Assembly (NCBI GenBank): GCA_025056255.1
Contig: JANWVT010000017.1
Span: 1 to 60,112, forward strand
Reading direction: 5' to 3'
Origin: Bernardetiaceae bacterium
GTDB lineage: Bacteria > Bacteroidota > Bacteroidia > Cytophagales > Thermoflexibacteraceae
DNA: 60,112 bases
In this document: one piece after another, positions 44,168-52,253 of the stretch
Numbering within the stretch: position 1 is the first letter of the stretch
Layout of the letters: the number at the start of each line of letters is the position of its first letter
The notes under the pieces: generated by a model
The model's database searches: none
Seen by the model: the letters and a program-made list of their open reading frames with translations, nothing else
What the model was told of the DNA's origin: nothing
Position numbers and translations under genes: made by a program

Positions 44168-46261
44168 TTAGCTAATTTGTCCCCAGTTTTTTTGTTGCTT
44201 ACGTTTTTGCTCTAACTGATGCAGAGTAGGCAAATGTTCGGGGTGGGTAAGTTGTGGGTCTTGTGCCAAAATTTCGGCAGCAGCTTCGCGGGCAGCTTGT
44301 AAAATTTTTTGGTCGCGGCTGATGTCTGCCAATCGCAGGTCTGTTATGCCGCTTTGCTGCGTACCTTCCAAGTCGCCCGGACCGCGCAGGCGCAAATCCA
44401 TATCGGCAATTTCAAACCCGTTGTTGGTGCGCACCATTGTTTCAATGCGCAACTTGGCTTCTTTGCTGAGTTTAAAGTCGGTCATCAAAATGCAATAGGA
44501 CTGTGCAGTGCCTCTTCCAACTCTTCCACGCAACTGATGCAGCTGTGCTAAACCAAATTTTTCAGCATTTTCTATCACCATTACATTGGCATTAGGCACA
44601 TTAACACCTACTTCAATAACAGTGGTAGCTACCATAATTTTAGTTTCGCCACGCACAAATCGCTGCATTTCAAATTCTTTGTCTTGTGGTTTCATTTTGC
44701 CGTGCACAATGCTGACTGGTACATCGGGAAAGGCTCGGCAAACACTTTCATAGCCATCTATGAGGTTTTTATAGTCTACTTTTTCCGATTCTTCAATGAG
44801 CGGATAAACAATATATGCTTGTCTGCCTAGGGCAATTTGTTGCTTAATAAATGCAAATACTTTGAGGCGTTGTGCGTCGTAATAATGCATCGTTTGAATG
44901 GGCTTTCTTCCTGCTGGCAATTGGTCAATCACTGAAACATCTAAGTCGCCGTAAAGGGTCATGGCTAAGGTACGGGGAATAGGGGTAGCCGTCATCACTA
45001 AAACGTGTGGCAATATACGTGGGTTTTTCTCCCATAACTTCGCTCGTTGGGCAACCCCAAAACGATGCTGTTCGTCGATGATGCAAAGCCCTAAGTTGTG
45101 AAACTGCACAGTTTCTTCAATAAGCGCATGTGTGCCCACCACAATTGGCAGGCTGCCATCTTTTAGCTCTTCTAACACTGTTCGGCGGTCGGCGAGTTTG
45201 GTAGCGCCTGTTAGCTTAGCAATTCGCACACCTATGCTATCTGCAAAAATCTTCAAGCTGTTGTAGTGTTGCTCAGCCAAAATTTCAGTAGGCGCCATTA
45301 GGCAGGCTTGTGCGCCGTTATCTATGGCAATGAGCATGCAAATGAATGCCACAATTGTTTTGCCGCTTCCTACATCTCCTTGCAAAAGGCGATTCATTTG
45401 TCGCCCAGATTTCATGTCTGCAAAAATTTCCTTAATTACACGCTTTTGAGCGTCGGTAAGCTCAAAAGGCAGATGTTGTTTGTAAAAACAGGTAAGTAAA
45501 TGCACGTTGCGGAATATTTGCCCTACACTTTTTTGTTTGCGTGCACCCATTTGCATCAACAAGCGCAACTGAATGAAGAAAAATTCTTCAAATTTCATGC
45601 GTATTAACGCTTTTCGCAGCAGCTCGGGTGTCTTAGGAAAATGGATATTGAGCAGGGCTTGCCGACGTGGCAAAAGTTTGTACTTTTCTATGACCGAAGG
45701 CGGCAGGTTTTCTTCGATGTGGGCATAAACTGTTTCCAATAGGTTTTTTTGCAGCAAAGCAATGGCTTTGCTATCTAAAAAACGCTTTTTCAGTTTCTCA
45801 GTAGTAGAATAAACAGGTATTAGAGCGGCGCTTTCGCTTTGCCCAGATACACAAGGTTCTATGTCGGGGTGGGCAATACTAAATCGCCTGCCAAACAGAT
45901 TGGGTTTGCCAAAAACTACATATTCCACTCCCAGCTTGAGTTTGGATAGCATCCACTGAATACCCTGAAACCATACCAATTCTATTGTGCCAGTTGCATC
46001 AGAGAATTGGGCAATGAGGCGTTTTTTATTGCCTTCTCCGTACAGTTGGATGTGGTCTATAAAGCCACGCAACTGCACGTATGGATAATCTTCGGTGATT
46101 TCGGCAATATTGTAAAATTTGGTGCGGTCTTCATGCCGAAAGGGATAATGCTCTAACAAATCCCGATAGGTAAAAATTCCTAGCTCGGTATTGAGCAATG
46201 CGGCTTTTTGTTGTCCTACGCCTTTGAGATATTCTATTTTGGTGTCTAAAATATCTGGCAA
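44168..46261 (-). CDS. recG: ATP-dependent DNA helicase RecG
   Basis: A 697-residue helicase for stalled replication forks and branched DNA. N-terminal OB/wedge domain (for example 'YVQLRGFIDHIQLYGEG' near residue 60), then the DExH core: Walker A LLQGDVGSGKTIVAF near 290, DEQHRFGVAQR (motif II) near 392, TATPIPRTLAM (motif III) near 415, and C-terminal helicase motifs 'VATTVIEVGVNVPNA' near 545 and 'QLHQLRGRVGRG' near 575. The length is usual. It follows ribF on the same strand, 312 bp away. Confidence 0.97.
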   Translation of the reverse strand: MPDILDTKIEYLKGVGQQKAALLNTELGIFTYRDLLEHYPFRHEDRTKFYNIAEITEDYPYVQLRGFIDHIQLYGEGNKKRLIAQFSDATGTIELVWFQGIQWMLSKLKLGVEYVVFGKPNLFGRRFSIAHPDIEPCVSGQSESAALIPVYSTTEKLKKRFLDSKAIALLQKNLLETVYAHIEENLPPSVIEKYKLLPRRQALLNIHFPKTPELLRKALIRMKFEEFFFIQLRLLMQMGARKQKSVGQIFRNVHLLTCFYKQHLPFELTDAQKRVIKEIFADMKSGRQMNRLLQGDVGSGKTIVAFICMLIAIDNGAQACLMAPTEILAEQHYNSLKIFADSIGVRIAKLTGATKLADRRTVLEELKDGSLPIVVGTHALIEETVQFHNLGLCIIDEQHRFGVAQRAKLWEKNPRILPHVLVMTATPIPRTLAMTLYGDLDVSVIDQLPAGRKPIQTMHYYDAQRLKVFAFIKQQIALGRQAYIVYPLIEESEKVDYKNLIDGYESVCRAFPDVPVSIVHGKMKPQDKEFEMQRFVRGETKIMVATTVIEVGVNVPNANVMVIENAEKFGLAQLHQLRGRVGRGTAQSYCILMTDFKLSKEAKLRIETMVRTNNGFEIADMDLRLRGPGDLEGTQQSGITDLRLADISRDQKILQAAREAAAEILAQDPQLTHPEHLPTLHQLEQKRKQQKNWGQIS

Positions 46262-46573
46262 AACAAACTCAATTTTGTTTTTTTGACTAAACCTAAACGA
46301 AATTATACAATATTGAGCAATTGTGCAAATTTTGGCAGGTACTTTTAATTTATAAAAAATTGATTTACAGATATTTGATTTACATAGGTGGCAAGTTTTA
46401 GCTTGCTGACTTTTTTGTGTAATTAGAAAAGTTCAATTGTAGGTCAAGAGTAGCAATAGTGGCTGAATCATGTAACACTTCACACTCACTTAGCATTTTT
46501 GGCAGTTGCAAGCGTCTTTTTTAACAGGTCAATCTGTTTTTCCACTCGGTTGTAAGTTGCTGGCTTATGAGCA
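46262..46573. other. Gap between ribF and recG, AT-rich with an out-of-frame coding-like tail
   Basis: Mostly AT-rich. Near the ribF end on the minus strand, another frame (46601-46491) stays open for about 35 codons and ends in a basic helix-like stretch (VEKQIDLLKKTLATAKNAK, stop at about 46491). That frame has no start codon after its upstream stop. It looks like the 3' remnant of a former gene or a chance open frame. I cannot find any RNA gene here. No other feature. Confidence 0.25.
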
Positions 46574-47533
46574 TCAGGAAATAGTTGTTTTGTGCAATGC
46601 TCGCAAAGCGTTTTCTCGGTCGCGATAGAGCTGCTGTTTCATGGTTTCAAGACTATCAAACTTTTCTTCACCTCGCAGGTAAGCTATCAATTCTATTTTC
46701 AAAAATTTATCGTATAAATCGCCTTCAAAGTCAAAAATATTAACCTCTATGCTGCGTTCCAATTGGTTGCCAATGGTAGAACGCACGCCAATGTAAAGCA
46801 TTCCGTTATATACTTTTTGGTGTAAGTGAACGCGCACTGCATAAATACCATCTTTGGGAATCAGTTTGTAAGTTTCGCTGATATACAAGTTGGCGGTTGG
46901 GAAACCAAGGGCGCGCCCTAGTTGGTTGCCGCGCACCACTTTTCCAGATAGCGAATAAGGAGCAGCTAAGTAACGATTGGCTGTGGCTATTTCCCCTTGT
47001 AGGAGTGCATGGCGAATTTTGGTGCTGCTTACGCCCACTTGTTCTACGTCTTGACGGGGGATCTCTTCCACAGTAAAACCAAACCTTTTTTCATTGTTTT
47101 TCAAAAAGTTAAAGTCGCCTGTGCGATTTTTTCCAAAGCGATGGTCATACCCAATAATCAATTGGCGCGTATTCAGCCCTGCTATGAGAATTTGTTGCAC
47201 GTATTCTTCGGGTGTGAGATTGGAAAAAGTTTTATCGAAGGGCAATACTACCAAGCGGTCGATACCAATAGTAGCCAACGCCTCTGTTTTTTCGGCAAAA
47301 GTAGAAAGCAGCTTTAAATCTTGTTGTTCGGGAAATAGTACTAAGCGCGGATGTGGCCAAAAAGTAATCACAACACTTTCGGCACAGGGGTCTATTTGTT
47401 TGGCTTGTTGTGCTGCTGTCACCAACGAGGATAGGATTTTCCGATGCCCTATATGTACGCCATCAAAAGTACCTTCTGTAACAATGGCATAAGAAGGAGG
47501 AGCATATTGAGTTATACCGTGCTGAACTTTCAT
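46574..47533 (-). CDS. ribF: Bifunctional riboflavin kinase/FAD synthetase
   Basis: A 319-residue two-domain enzyme that makes FMN and then FAD. N-terminal adenylyltransferase: 'VTEGTFDGVHIGHRKILSSLV' near residues 18-38 (HxGH motif) and 'VVITFWPHPR' near 55; 'IIGYDHRFGKNRTGDF' near 130. C-terminal kinase: 'GKVVRGNQLGRALGFPTANL' near 195-215 (G-x2-LGFPTAN). It overlaps the truB stop by 4 bp (ATGA). Confidence 0.97.
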   Translation of the reverse strand: MKVQHGITQYAPPSYAIVTEGTFDGVHIGHRKILSSLVTAAQQAKQIDPCAESVVITFWPHPRLVLFPEQQDLKLLSTFAEKTEALATIGIDRLVVLPFDKTFSNLTPEEYVQQILIAGLNTRQLIIGYDHRFGKNRTGDFNFLKNNEKRFGFTVEEIPRQDVEQVGVSSTKIRHALLQGEIATANRYLAAPYSLSGKVVRGNQLGRALGFPTANLYISETYKLIPKDGIYAVRVHLHQKVYNGMLYIGVRSTIGNQLERSIEVNIFDFEGDLYDKFLKIELIAYLRGEEKFDSLETMKQQLYRDRENALRALHKTTIS

Positions 47534-48216
47534 GCTTTTTGTAATTGGATTTTAATAGCTTCAATCAGTTCAGGTAACTGCCATGCATCGGCTATGGAAA
47601 AATCTCCGATACGCGTACGCCTTAAGTTAGCCAAATAGGCTCCTACCCCCAATGCTTGCCCAAAATCGTGTGCCAAACTGCGAATATATGTTCCCTTGGA
47701 GCACACTACCCGAAAATGTATCAGCGGCATTTGGATTTGTGTTAATTCAAAATCAAAAATTTCCACTTTGCGTGGTTGTAACACTACTTCTTCTCCCCTG
47801 CGGGCTTTTTCATAGAGTCGTTCTCCGTTTACTTTGATTGCTGAATAAATAGGTGGCAATTGCTCTATCACACCAACGAAATGTTTGCTAACCTGATGCA
47901 ACATCTCCTCGCTAATGTGGCTAAGGCTAACAGCCTCAGTGGGTTGGGTTTCTGCATCGTAAGAAGGGGTAGTTTGCCCCAACACAATTGTGCCAATATA
48001 TTCTTTTACTTGTGCCTGATAGCTTTCTATTAGTTTGGTTTTTTTACCCGTGCAAACAATTAGCAAACCAGTAGCGAGTGGGTCTAATGTGCCTGCATGA
48101 CCAACCTTCTTTTGCCGAGTGGCATAGCGAATTTTATTTACTACATCGAACGATGTCCACTGTAGGGGCTTATCTACAAGCAACACTTCCCCTGTTTGAA
48201 AATCGAATGGTGGCAT
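47530..48216 (-). CDS. truB: tRNA pseudouridine synthase B
   Basis: Makes pseudouridine-55 in the T loop of tRNAs. 228 residues. Motifs: 'GEVLLVDKPLQWTSFDVVNKIR' near residues 9-30, and KVGHAGTLDPLATGLLIV near 36-53 with the catalytic Asp in TLDP. The C-terminal PUA-like part is short, normal for Bacteroidota. A TAACTTTG box lies 4 bp upstream of the ATG. It is translationally coupled to ribF, as in many bacteria. Confidence 0.97.
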   Translation of the reverse strand: MPPFDFQTGEVLLVDKPLQWTSFDVVNKIRYATRQKKVGHAGTLDPLATGLLIVCTGKKTKLIESYQAQVKEYIGTIVLGQTTPSYDAETQPTEAVSLSHISEEMLHQVSKHFVGVIEQLPPIYSAIKVNGERLYEKARRGEEVVLQPRKVEIFDFELTQIQMPLIHFRVVCSKGTYIRSLAHDFGQALGVGAYLANLRRTRIGDFSIADAWQLPELIEAIKIQLQKA

Positions 48217-48220
48217 GGCA

Positions 48221-48228
48221 CAAAGTTA
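48221..48228 (-). promoter_or_regulatory. TAnnTTTG promoter box for truB-ribF
   Basis: Minus strand TAACTTTG, ending 4 bp before the truB ATG. It fits the -7 consensus, but no TTG appears at the correct distance; a nearly leaderless transcript would result. Confidence 0.35.
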
Positions 48229-48236
48229 CATTGCAA

Positions 48237-49781
48237 TTACAAGTTGTCGATGTGTGCCAAGTAGTGTTCTGCTTGTCTGAGAATTTTTTCCCGTTCGCTG
48301 CTCAACATTTTGTCCCAAGTGGTATACATCATTCCTGTGCGCGGATTGCTTGCTAATTTTTCGCGGTGCCGTTCGTAGAAGTGCCAGTAAAGGCTGTTGA
48401 AAGGGCAAGCGCGGTTGCCATATTTTAAATCTTTGTTGTAGTGGCAAGTGGTGCAGTAATCGCTCATTTTATGCATGTAGTTAGCACTGCTCACATATGG
48501 TTTGGTACCCACCAAGCCTCCATCAGCAAATTGACTCATGCCTCGCGTGTTGGTGATTTCTACCCATTCAATTGCATCTGCATAAATGCCTAAATACCAT
48601 TTGTCCACTTCATTGGGGTGGATACCTGCCAGTAGTGCAAAGTTGCCTGTAACCATAAGTCGCTGAATATGATGGGCATATGCCTTCTGCAAAGATTGCT
48701 TGATGACGTGGTGCAGACAGTTCATTTTGGTCTGACCAGTCCAATACCAAGCTGGCAAAGGGCGCTCATGCCCAAAAAAATTTAGCTGTGTATAACGAGG
48801 CATTTGTGCCCAATATACACCACGCATGTACTCGCGCCAACCAATAATTTGCCGCACAAAGCCTTCTATTTGAGCCAATGTAATGCGGTCTTGATGTTGC
48901 TGCCAGTATTGAATGGCGGTTTGCACTACTTCTAAAGGGTGCAGCAATTTGACATTCATGGCAAATGAAAGGCGCGAATGAAATAAATAGGGAAAATGGC
49001 TTACCATAGCATCTTGATAGCTGCCAAATGCGGGCAAACCATATTGGCAAAAATGCGCCAATAGTTGTAAATTTTCTTGGCGAGTAGTGAGCCATTCAAA
49101 AGAATCAATATCCACGCTGCCAATAGTAGTGGGCGCTGCTTGCAAAATATCTTGGTAAACTGCTCTGACTATCTGCAATGAACTTGCTGAGGGTTTTAAA
49201 ACGGGCGGAACAGGTACTGTGCCGTCGTATTTTTTGCGGTTCTCTGCATCGTAGTTCCATTTACCGCCCACCGGTTCGCCTGTTGGGGTAAGTAAAATAT
49301 TGTACTTTTTCCGCATGGCACGGTAAAAGGTCTCCATCAAATAAGTTTTCTTTCCTTTGAAGAGTGCAGCGAGTTCTTCTCGATGGGTTAGAAAATGTTC
49401 GCTGTCGGTCATGTGCGAAGAAATAGGCAACTGGCGACAAAAAGCAGCTAAGTAGGTATCTAATCGGTACTCGTCGGGTTGTTGATATTCAAAACGTTCT
49501 GCTCCAATAGCTTGCATAATGGCAAGCAAATTGTCGGCAAAGTTTTGTTTATTTTCTTTATCATTGATTTTCAGGTAAATAACCCGATGTCCTTGTGCTT
49601 GCAAGGCAGAGGCAAACTGCCGCATAGCAGCGAAAAAAGCAATGAGCTTTTGGATGTGATGTTGCACATAATCAGTTTCCTGACGAACTTCCATCAATAC
49701 GTAGGTTACATCGGGCGCTACTTTAGCAAACCAACTGTGCTGCATGTTGAGCTGGTCGCCGAGCAATAGGCGTAGTGTCAT
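48237..49781 (-). CDS. FeS-type cryptochrome/photolyase (PhrB/CryB-like)
   Basis: A 514-residue protein of the iron-sulfur bacterial cryptochrome/photolyase group, which repairs (6-4) photoproducts or acts as a light sensor. N-terminal alpha/beta domain starts MTLRLLLGDQLNMQHSWF. The FAD-binding part includes 'IEGFVRQIIGWREYMRGVYW' near residue 305 and 'MNCLHHVIKQSLQKAYAHHIQRLMVTGN' near 352. The cluster cysteines are visible near 439-458 in 'SDYCTTCHYNKDLKYGNRACPFN', with a further Cys needed from the 'C-x-N' area (near 353). Starts just after the hairpin cluster and 20 bp upstream of truB. Confidence 0.92.
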   Translation of the reverse strand: MTLRLLLGDQLNMQHSWFAKVAPDVTYVLMEVRQETDYVQHHIQKLIAFFAAMRQFASALQAQGHRVIYLKINDKENKQNFADNLLAIMQAIGAERFEYQQPDEYRLDTYLAAFCRQLPISSHMTDSEHFLTHREELAALFKGKKTYLMETFYRAMRKKYNILLTPTGEPVGGKWNYDAENRKKYDGTVPVPPVLKPSASSLQIVRAVYQDILQAAPTTIGSVDIDSFEWLTTRQENLQLLAHFCQYGLPAFGSYQDAMVSHFPYLFHSRLSFAMNVKLLHPLEVVQTAIQYWQQHQDRITLAQIEGFVRQIIGWREYMRGVYWAQMPRYTQLNFFGHERPLPAWYWTGQTKMNCLHHVIKQSLQKAYAHHIQRLMVTGNFALLAGIHPNEVDKWYLGIYADAIEWVEITNTRGMSQFADGGLVGTKPYVSSANYMHKMSDYCTTCHYNKDLKYGNRACPFNSLYWHFYERHREKLASNPRTGMMYTTWDKMLSSEREKILRQAEHYLAHIDNL

Positions 49782-49922
49782 GCTTGGTGCTGATTGACTA
49801 CCCTATCAACCTTTCTATAAGCGTTTATGTTTAGCTGTGCTATCCACAGCCAACGCTGCTGCAAGTTTCTGATAAACTAAATCGTATTCTGATTGAGGAA
49901 CCTATTGCCAAACTCGACTTTT

Positions 49923-50255
49923 TGCACGCTGCCGCCGTTACACGGCGCCGTTGTTCGTGTCCTCACGAACAACCATTTTACACTTTTGAGGACTTAGGCG
50001 ACGGTGCGAATCACATCCTTTCAATCCTGTCATCCTTCGTGGTGTGTGAGGACACACACCACGGCGAGGGGAATGCACGCTACCGTTGCACGCGCCGTTG
50101 TTCGTGTCCTCACGAACAACCACTTTACTGTTGTTGGTGCCCTTTGTTGCGCGTGGGGACACGCGCAACGGCGGAAAAAACACCGTTGTGCGTGTCTTTA
50201 TGCTGCTGCACGCTGCCGTTGCACGCGCCGTTGTTCGCATCTCCACAAGCAACCA
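49923..50255. repeat. Cluster of hairpin repeats with TCYN loops (six elements)
   Basis: GC-rich intergenic block. Four perfect hairpins: 49950-49973 (arm GTTGTTCGTG, loop TCCT), 50038-50063 (arm CGTGGTGTGTG, loop AGGA), 50097-50120 (same as the first), 50146-50169 (arm GTTGCGCGTG, loop GGGA). Two decayed ones: about 50184 (GTTGTGCGTG, loop TCTT, right arm lost) and 50230-50253 (loop TCTC). Elements at 49950, 50097 and 50230 are each preceded by GCACGCT(G/A)CCG-(n)-CGCC, giving a composite unit of about 50 bp repeated three times (49923, 50074, 50208). The block lies between the divergently placed photolyase start and the class IV aminotransferase stop; the rest of 49782-50305 shows nothing else. 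Confidence 0.85.
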
Positions 50256-50305
50256 CCAGTAAAAGATGAAAAGTAAAAGCGTATGCTTATAAATAATTTG
50301 CGCGT

Positions 50306-51145
50306 TTAGATGGCAACCGACAAAGAAGCTGTTAGCTCGTTGAATTGTGCCAGTAATTTGAGGGTATTGTGTCCCGGTTTGCCATCGGCTATGGGCTGCC
50401 CATTAATGACGGTAATAGGCATTACTCGCTTGGTAGTACCGGTAGTGAACACTTCGCTTGCTTGCCAGAGTTCTTCCACCGCAACAGGGCGTTCTTCCAC
50501 TTTAAAAATACCTTTTGCCAATTGTAATATAGCGTAACGTGTGATGCCCTTTAAAATATTAGCGTTTGGGGTAACAAGTGTATTGCCATGAAACAGAAAC
50601 AAGTTGCTCCGACTCAGCTCGCTTACCCAACCATCTTTGCAAAACAATACGTCGGCTGCACCTGCCGCCTTAATGCGGTGGCGCAACATTATCAGTCGTA
50701 CGTAGTTAGTAGATTTAATTTCGGGCAGTTCGCGCAAGTACTCATCTGTAATTACATGGATGCCCATGGTAAATTTCTCAGGAGCAACATCTGGGATATC
50801 TTCTGTGATAATCAGCAGGTTAGGAGTATTGGAGGGGGTGACGCCATCGGTAGTATAGCCGCCTGTTAGTAGCAAGCGAAAAGCAATGTCTTGCATGCCA
50901 GTTAGCCGGTGCAATTTATCCATGATTTGCCAGAGCACTGCACTTTCAAAGGGAAAAGGAATGCCCATGAGTGCGGCAGAATGTTGAAAGCGTTGCAGGT
51001 ATAGCTCACGCATGAAAGGCTTTCCACCATAGGTGCGGCAATAGTCGAACAAAGCATATCCGCGCAGCAACCCGATGTCATTAATGAGCAGATGCCCTTT
51101 TTCAACGGGCATGACATCACCATTGATGTAGCAAAAATGAGGCAT
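50306..51145 (-). CDS. Class IV aminotransferase (branched-chain/D-amino acid type)
   Basis: A 279-residue PLP enzyme. 'GYALFDYCRTYGGKPFMRELYLQRFQHSAALMGI' near residues 29-62 holds the family Arg and Tyr; PLP-Lys is in 'LPEIKSTNYVRLIMLRH' near 142; 'WVSELSRSNLFLFHG' near 178 is the E-x5-N motif; and 'TTGTTKRVMPI' near 240 is the phosphate loop. BCAT, D-amino acid aminotransferase and aminodeoxychorismate lyase share these; the lineage is not resolved here. The start is about 115 bp from the MoxR stop (51262). Confidence 0.88.
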   Translation of the reverse strand: MPHFCYINGDVMPVEKGHLLINDIGLLRGYALFDYCRTYGGKPFMRELYLQRFQHSAALMGIPFPFESAVLWQIMDKLHRLTGMQDIAFRLLLTGGYTTDGVTPSNTPNLLIITEDIPDVAPEKFTMGIHVITDEYLRELPEIKSTNYVRLIMLRHRIKAAGAADVLFCKDGWVSELSRSNLFLFHGNTLVTPNANILKGITRYAILQLAKGIFKVEERPVAVEELWQASEVFTTGTTKRVMPITVINGQPIADGKPGHNTLKLLAQFNELTASLSVAI

Positions 51146-51261
51146 CGAAAGTAAGAAATAACAGCTGCAAAGTTATCATTTTCAAATGAGTTACCTACTG
51201 AAAGGCTCAATTCCATTACAAGCCGATATTGTTTTACTGATAGCAACTGTTGCTATGAGTT

Positions 51262-52242
51262 TTAACGCGGTACTTGCACACGTTCTATCAATTGGTGTAC
51301 TATTTGGTCGGCTGTAAAGCCTTCCATTTCTTTTTCGGCTGTCAGCATGATGCGGTGGCGCAACACGTGCGGTGCAACAGTGCGGATATCTTCTGGTGTA
51401 ATAAAGTCGCGTCCATTGAGCACGGCATATGCTTTGGCACTGTTCAAAATAGCAATGGAGGCTCTTGGCGATGCCCCCAGGTAAATAGCGGGATCGTTGC
51501 GCGACTGCTCAACAATGTTCACAATGTATTCCAATAAAGTTGGTTCTGCAAGTACGCTTGCTGACACTTGCCGATATTGTGCAACTTGCTCTTTACTTAA
51601 TAAAGGGCGAATAATAGATAAATCGTTTTGCATGTGCCGGCTTTGTAGCTGTTTGAGTATGGTGAGTTCTTCTTGGTGTGAAGGATAGCCCACTATAATT
51701 TTAAACAGAAATCGGTCTAACTGTGCTTCTGGTAGCTGGTAGGTACCTTCTTGGTCGATAGGGTTTTGGGTAGCCAACACAAAAAAAGGTTGGGGCATCA
51801 TGTATAGTTTGCCATCAATAGTTGCTTGTCGCTCTTCCATCACCTCAAACAGAGCTGATTGTGTTTTGGCAGGTGCGCGATTGATTTCGTCTATCAATAC
51901 CACATTGGCAAAAATAGGACCTGCTTTGAATTCAAACTCGCCACTTTTTAAATTATAAACCGAAGTGCCCAGTACGTCAGAAGGCATCAGGTCGGGGGTG
52001 AATTGAATCCGAGAAAAGCTCATGTTCATAATGCGCGACAACACCTTAGCAGTCAGCGTTTTGGCAACACCCGGTACTCCTTCTATGAGCACATGTCCGT
52101 TGGCAAGAAGGGCGGTAATGAGCAAGTCTACCATTTCTTGCTGCCCTACGACCAGTTTAGCTATTTCAGCTCGGATATTAACAACGGCTTGAGCAAGGAT
52201 ACTAAAATCAATGCGAGGCTGAAAAAAATCCTGATTTTCCAT
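51262..52242 (-). CDS. MoxR family AAA+ ATPase
   Basis: A 326-residue ATPase. Walker A IEGVPGVAKTLTAK near residue 45, Walker B VLIDEINRAPAKTQSALFEVMEE near 110, sensor 1 'FVLATQNPIDQEGTYQLPEAQLDRF' near 145 and 'ASPRASIAIL' (sensor 2) near 258. MoxR proteins help assemble metal-cofactor or VWA-domain protein complexes; the usual VWA/DUF58 partners are not next to it. The frame opens at 52281, but ATG 52242 (MENQDFFQPRIDFS) fits and clears the leuC stop. It follows the LeuC-like gene by 11 bp. Confidence 0.92.
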   Translation of the reverse strand: MENQDFFQPRIDFSILAQAVVNIRAEIAKLVVGQQEMVDLLITALLANGHVLIEGVPGVAKTLTAKVLSRIMNMSFSRIQFTPDLMPSDVLGTSVYNLKSGEFEFKAGPIFANVVLIDEINRAPAKTQSALFEVMEERQATIDGKLYMMPQPFFVLATQNPIDQEGTYQLPEAQLDRFLFKIIVGYPSHQEELTILKQLQSRHMQNDLSIIRPLLSKEQVAQYRQVSASVLAEPTLLEYIVNIVEQSRNDPAIYLGASPRASIAILNSAKAYAVLNGRDFITPEDIRTVAPHVLRHRIMLTAEKEMEGFTADQIVHQLIERVQVPR

Positions 52243-52253
52243 GTAGCAAGAGG

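Noticed and set aside
49922-50276. Overlapping open frames on both strands in the hairpin cluster (peptides with CSCPHEQP or VVREDTNNG repeats).
   Set aside because: They are translations of the hairpin repeats, stay open because of GC-rich repeat units, and lack any family-like domain.
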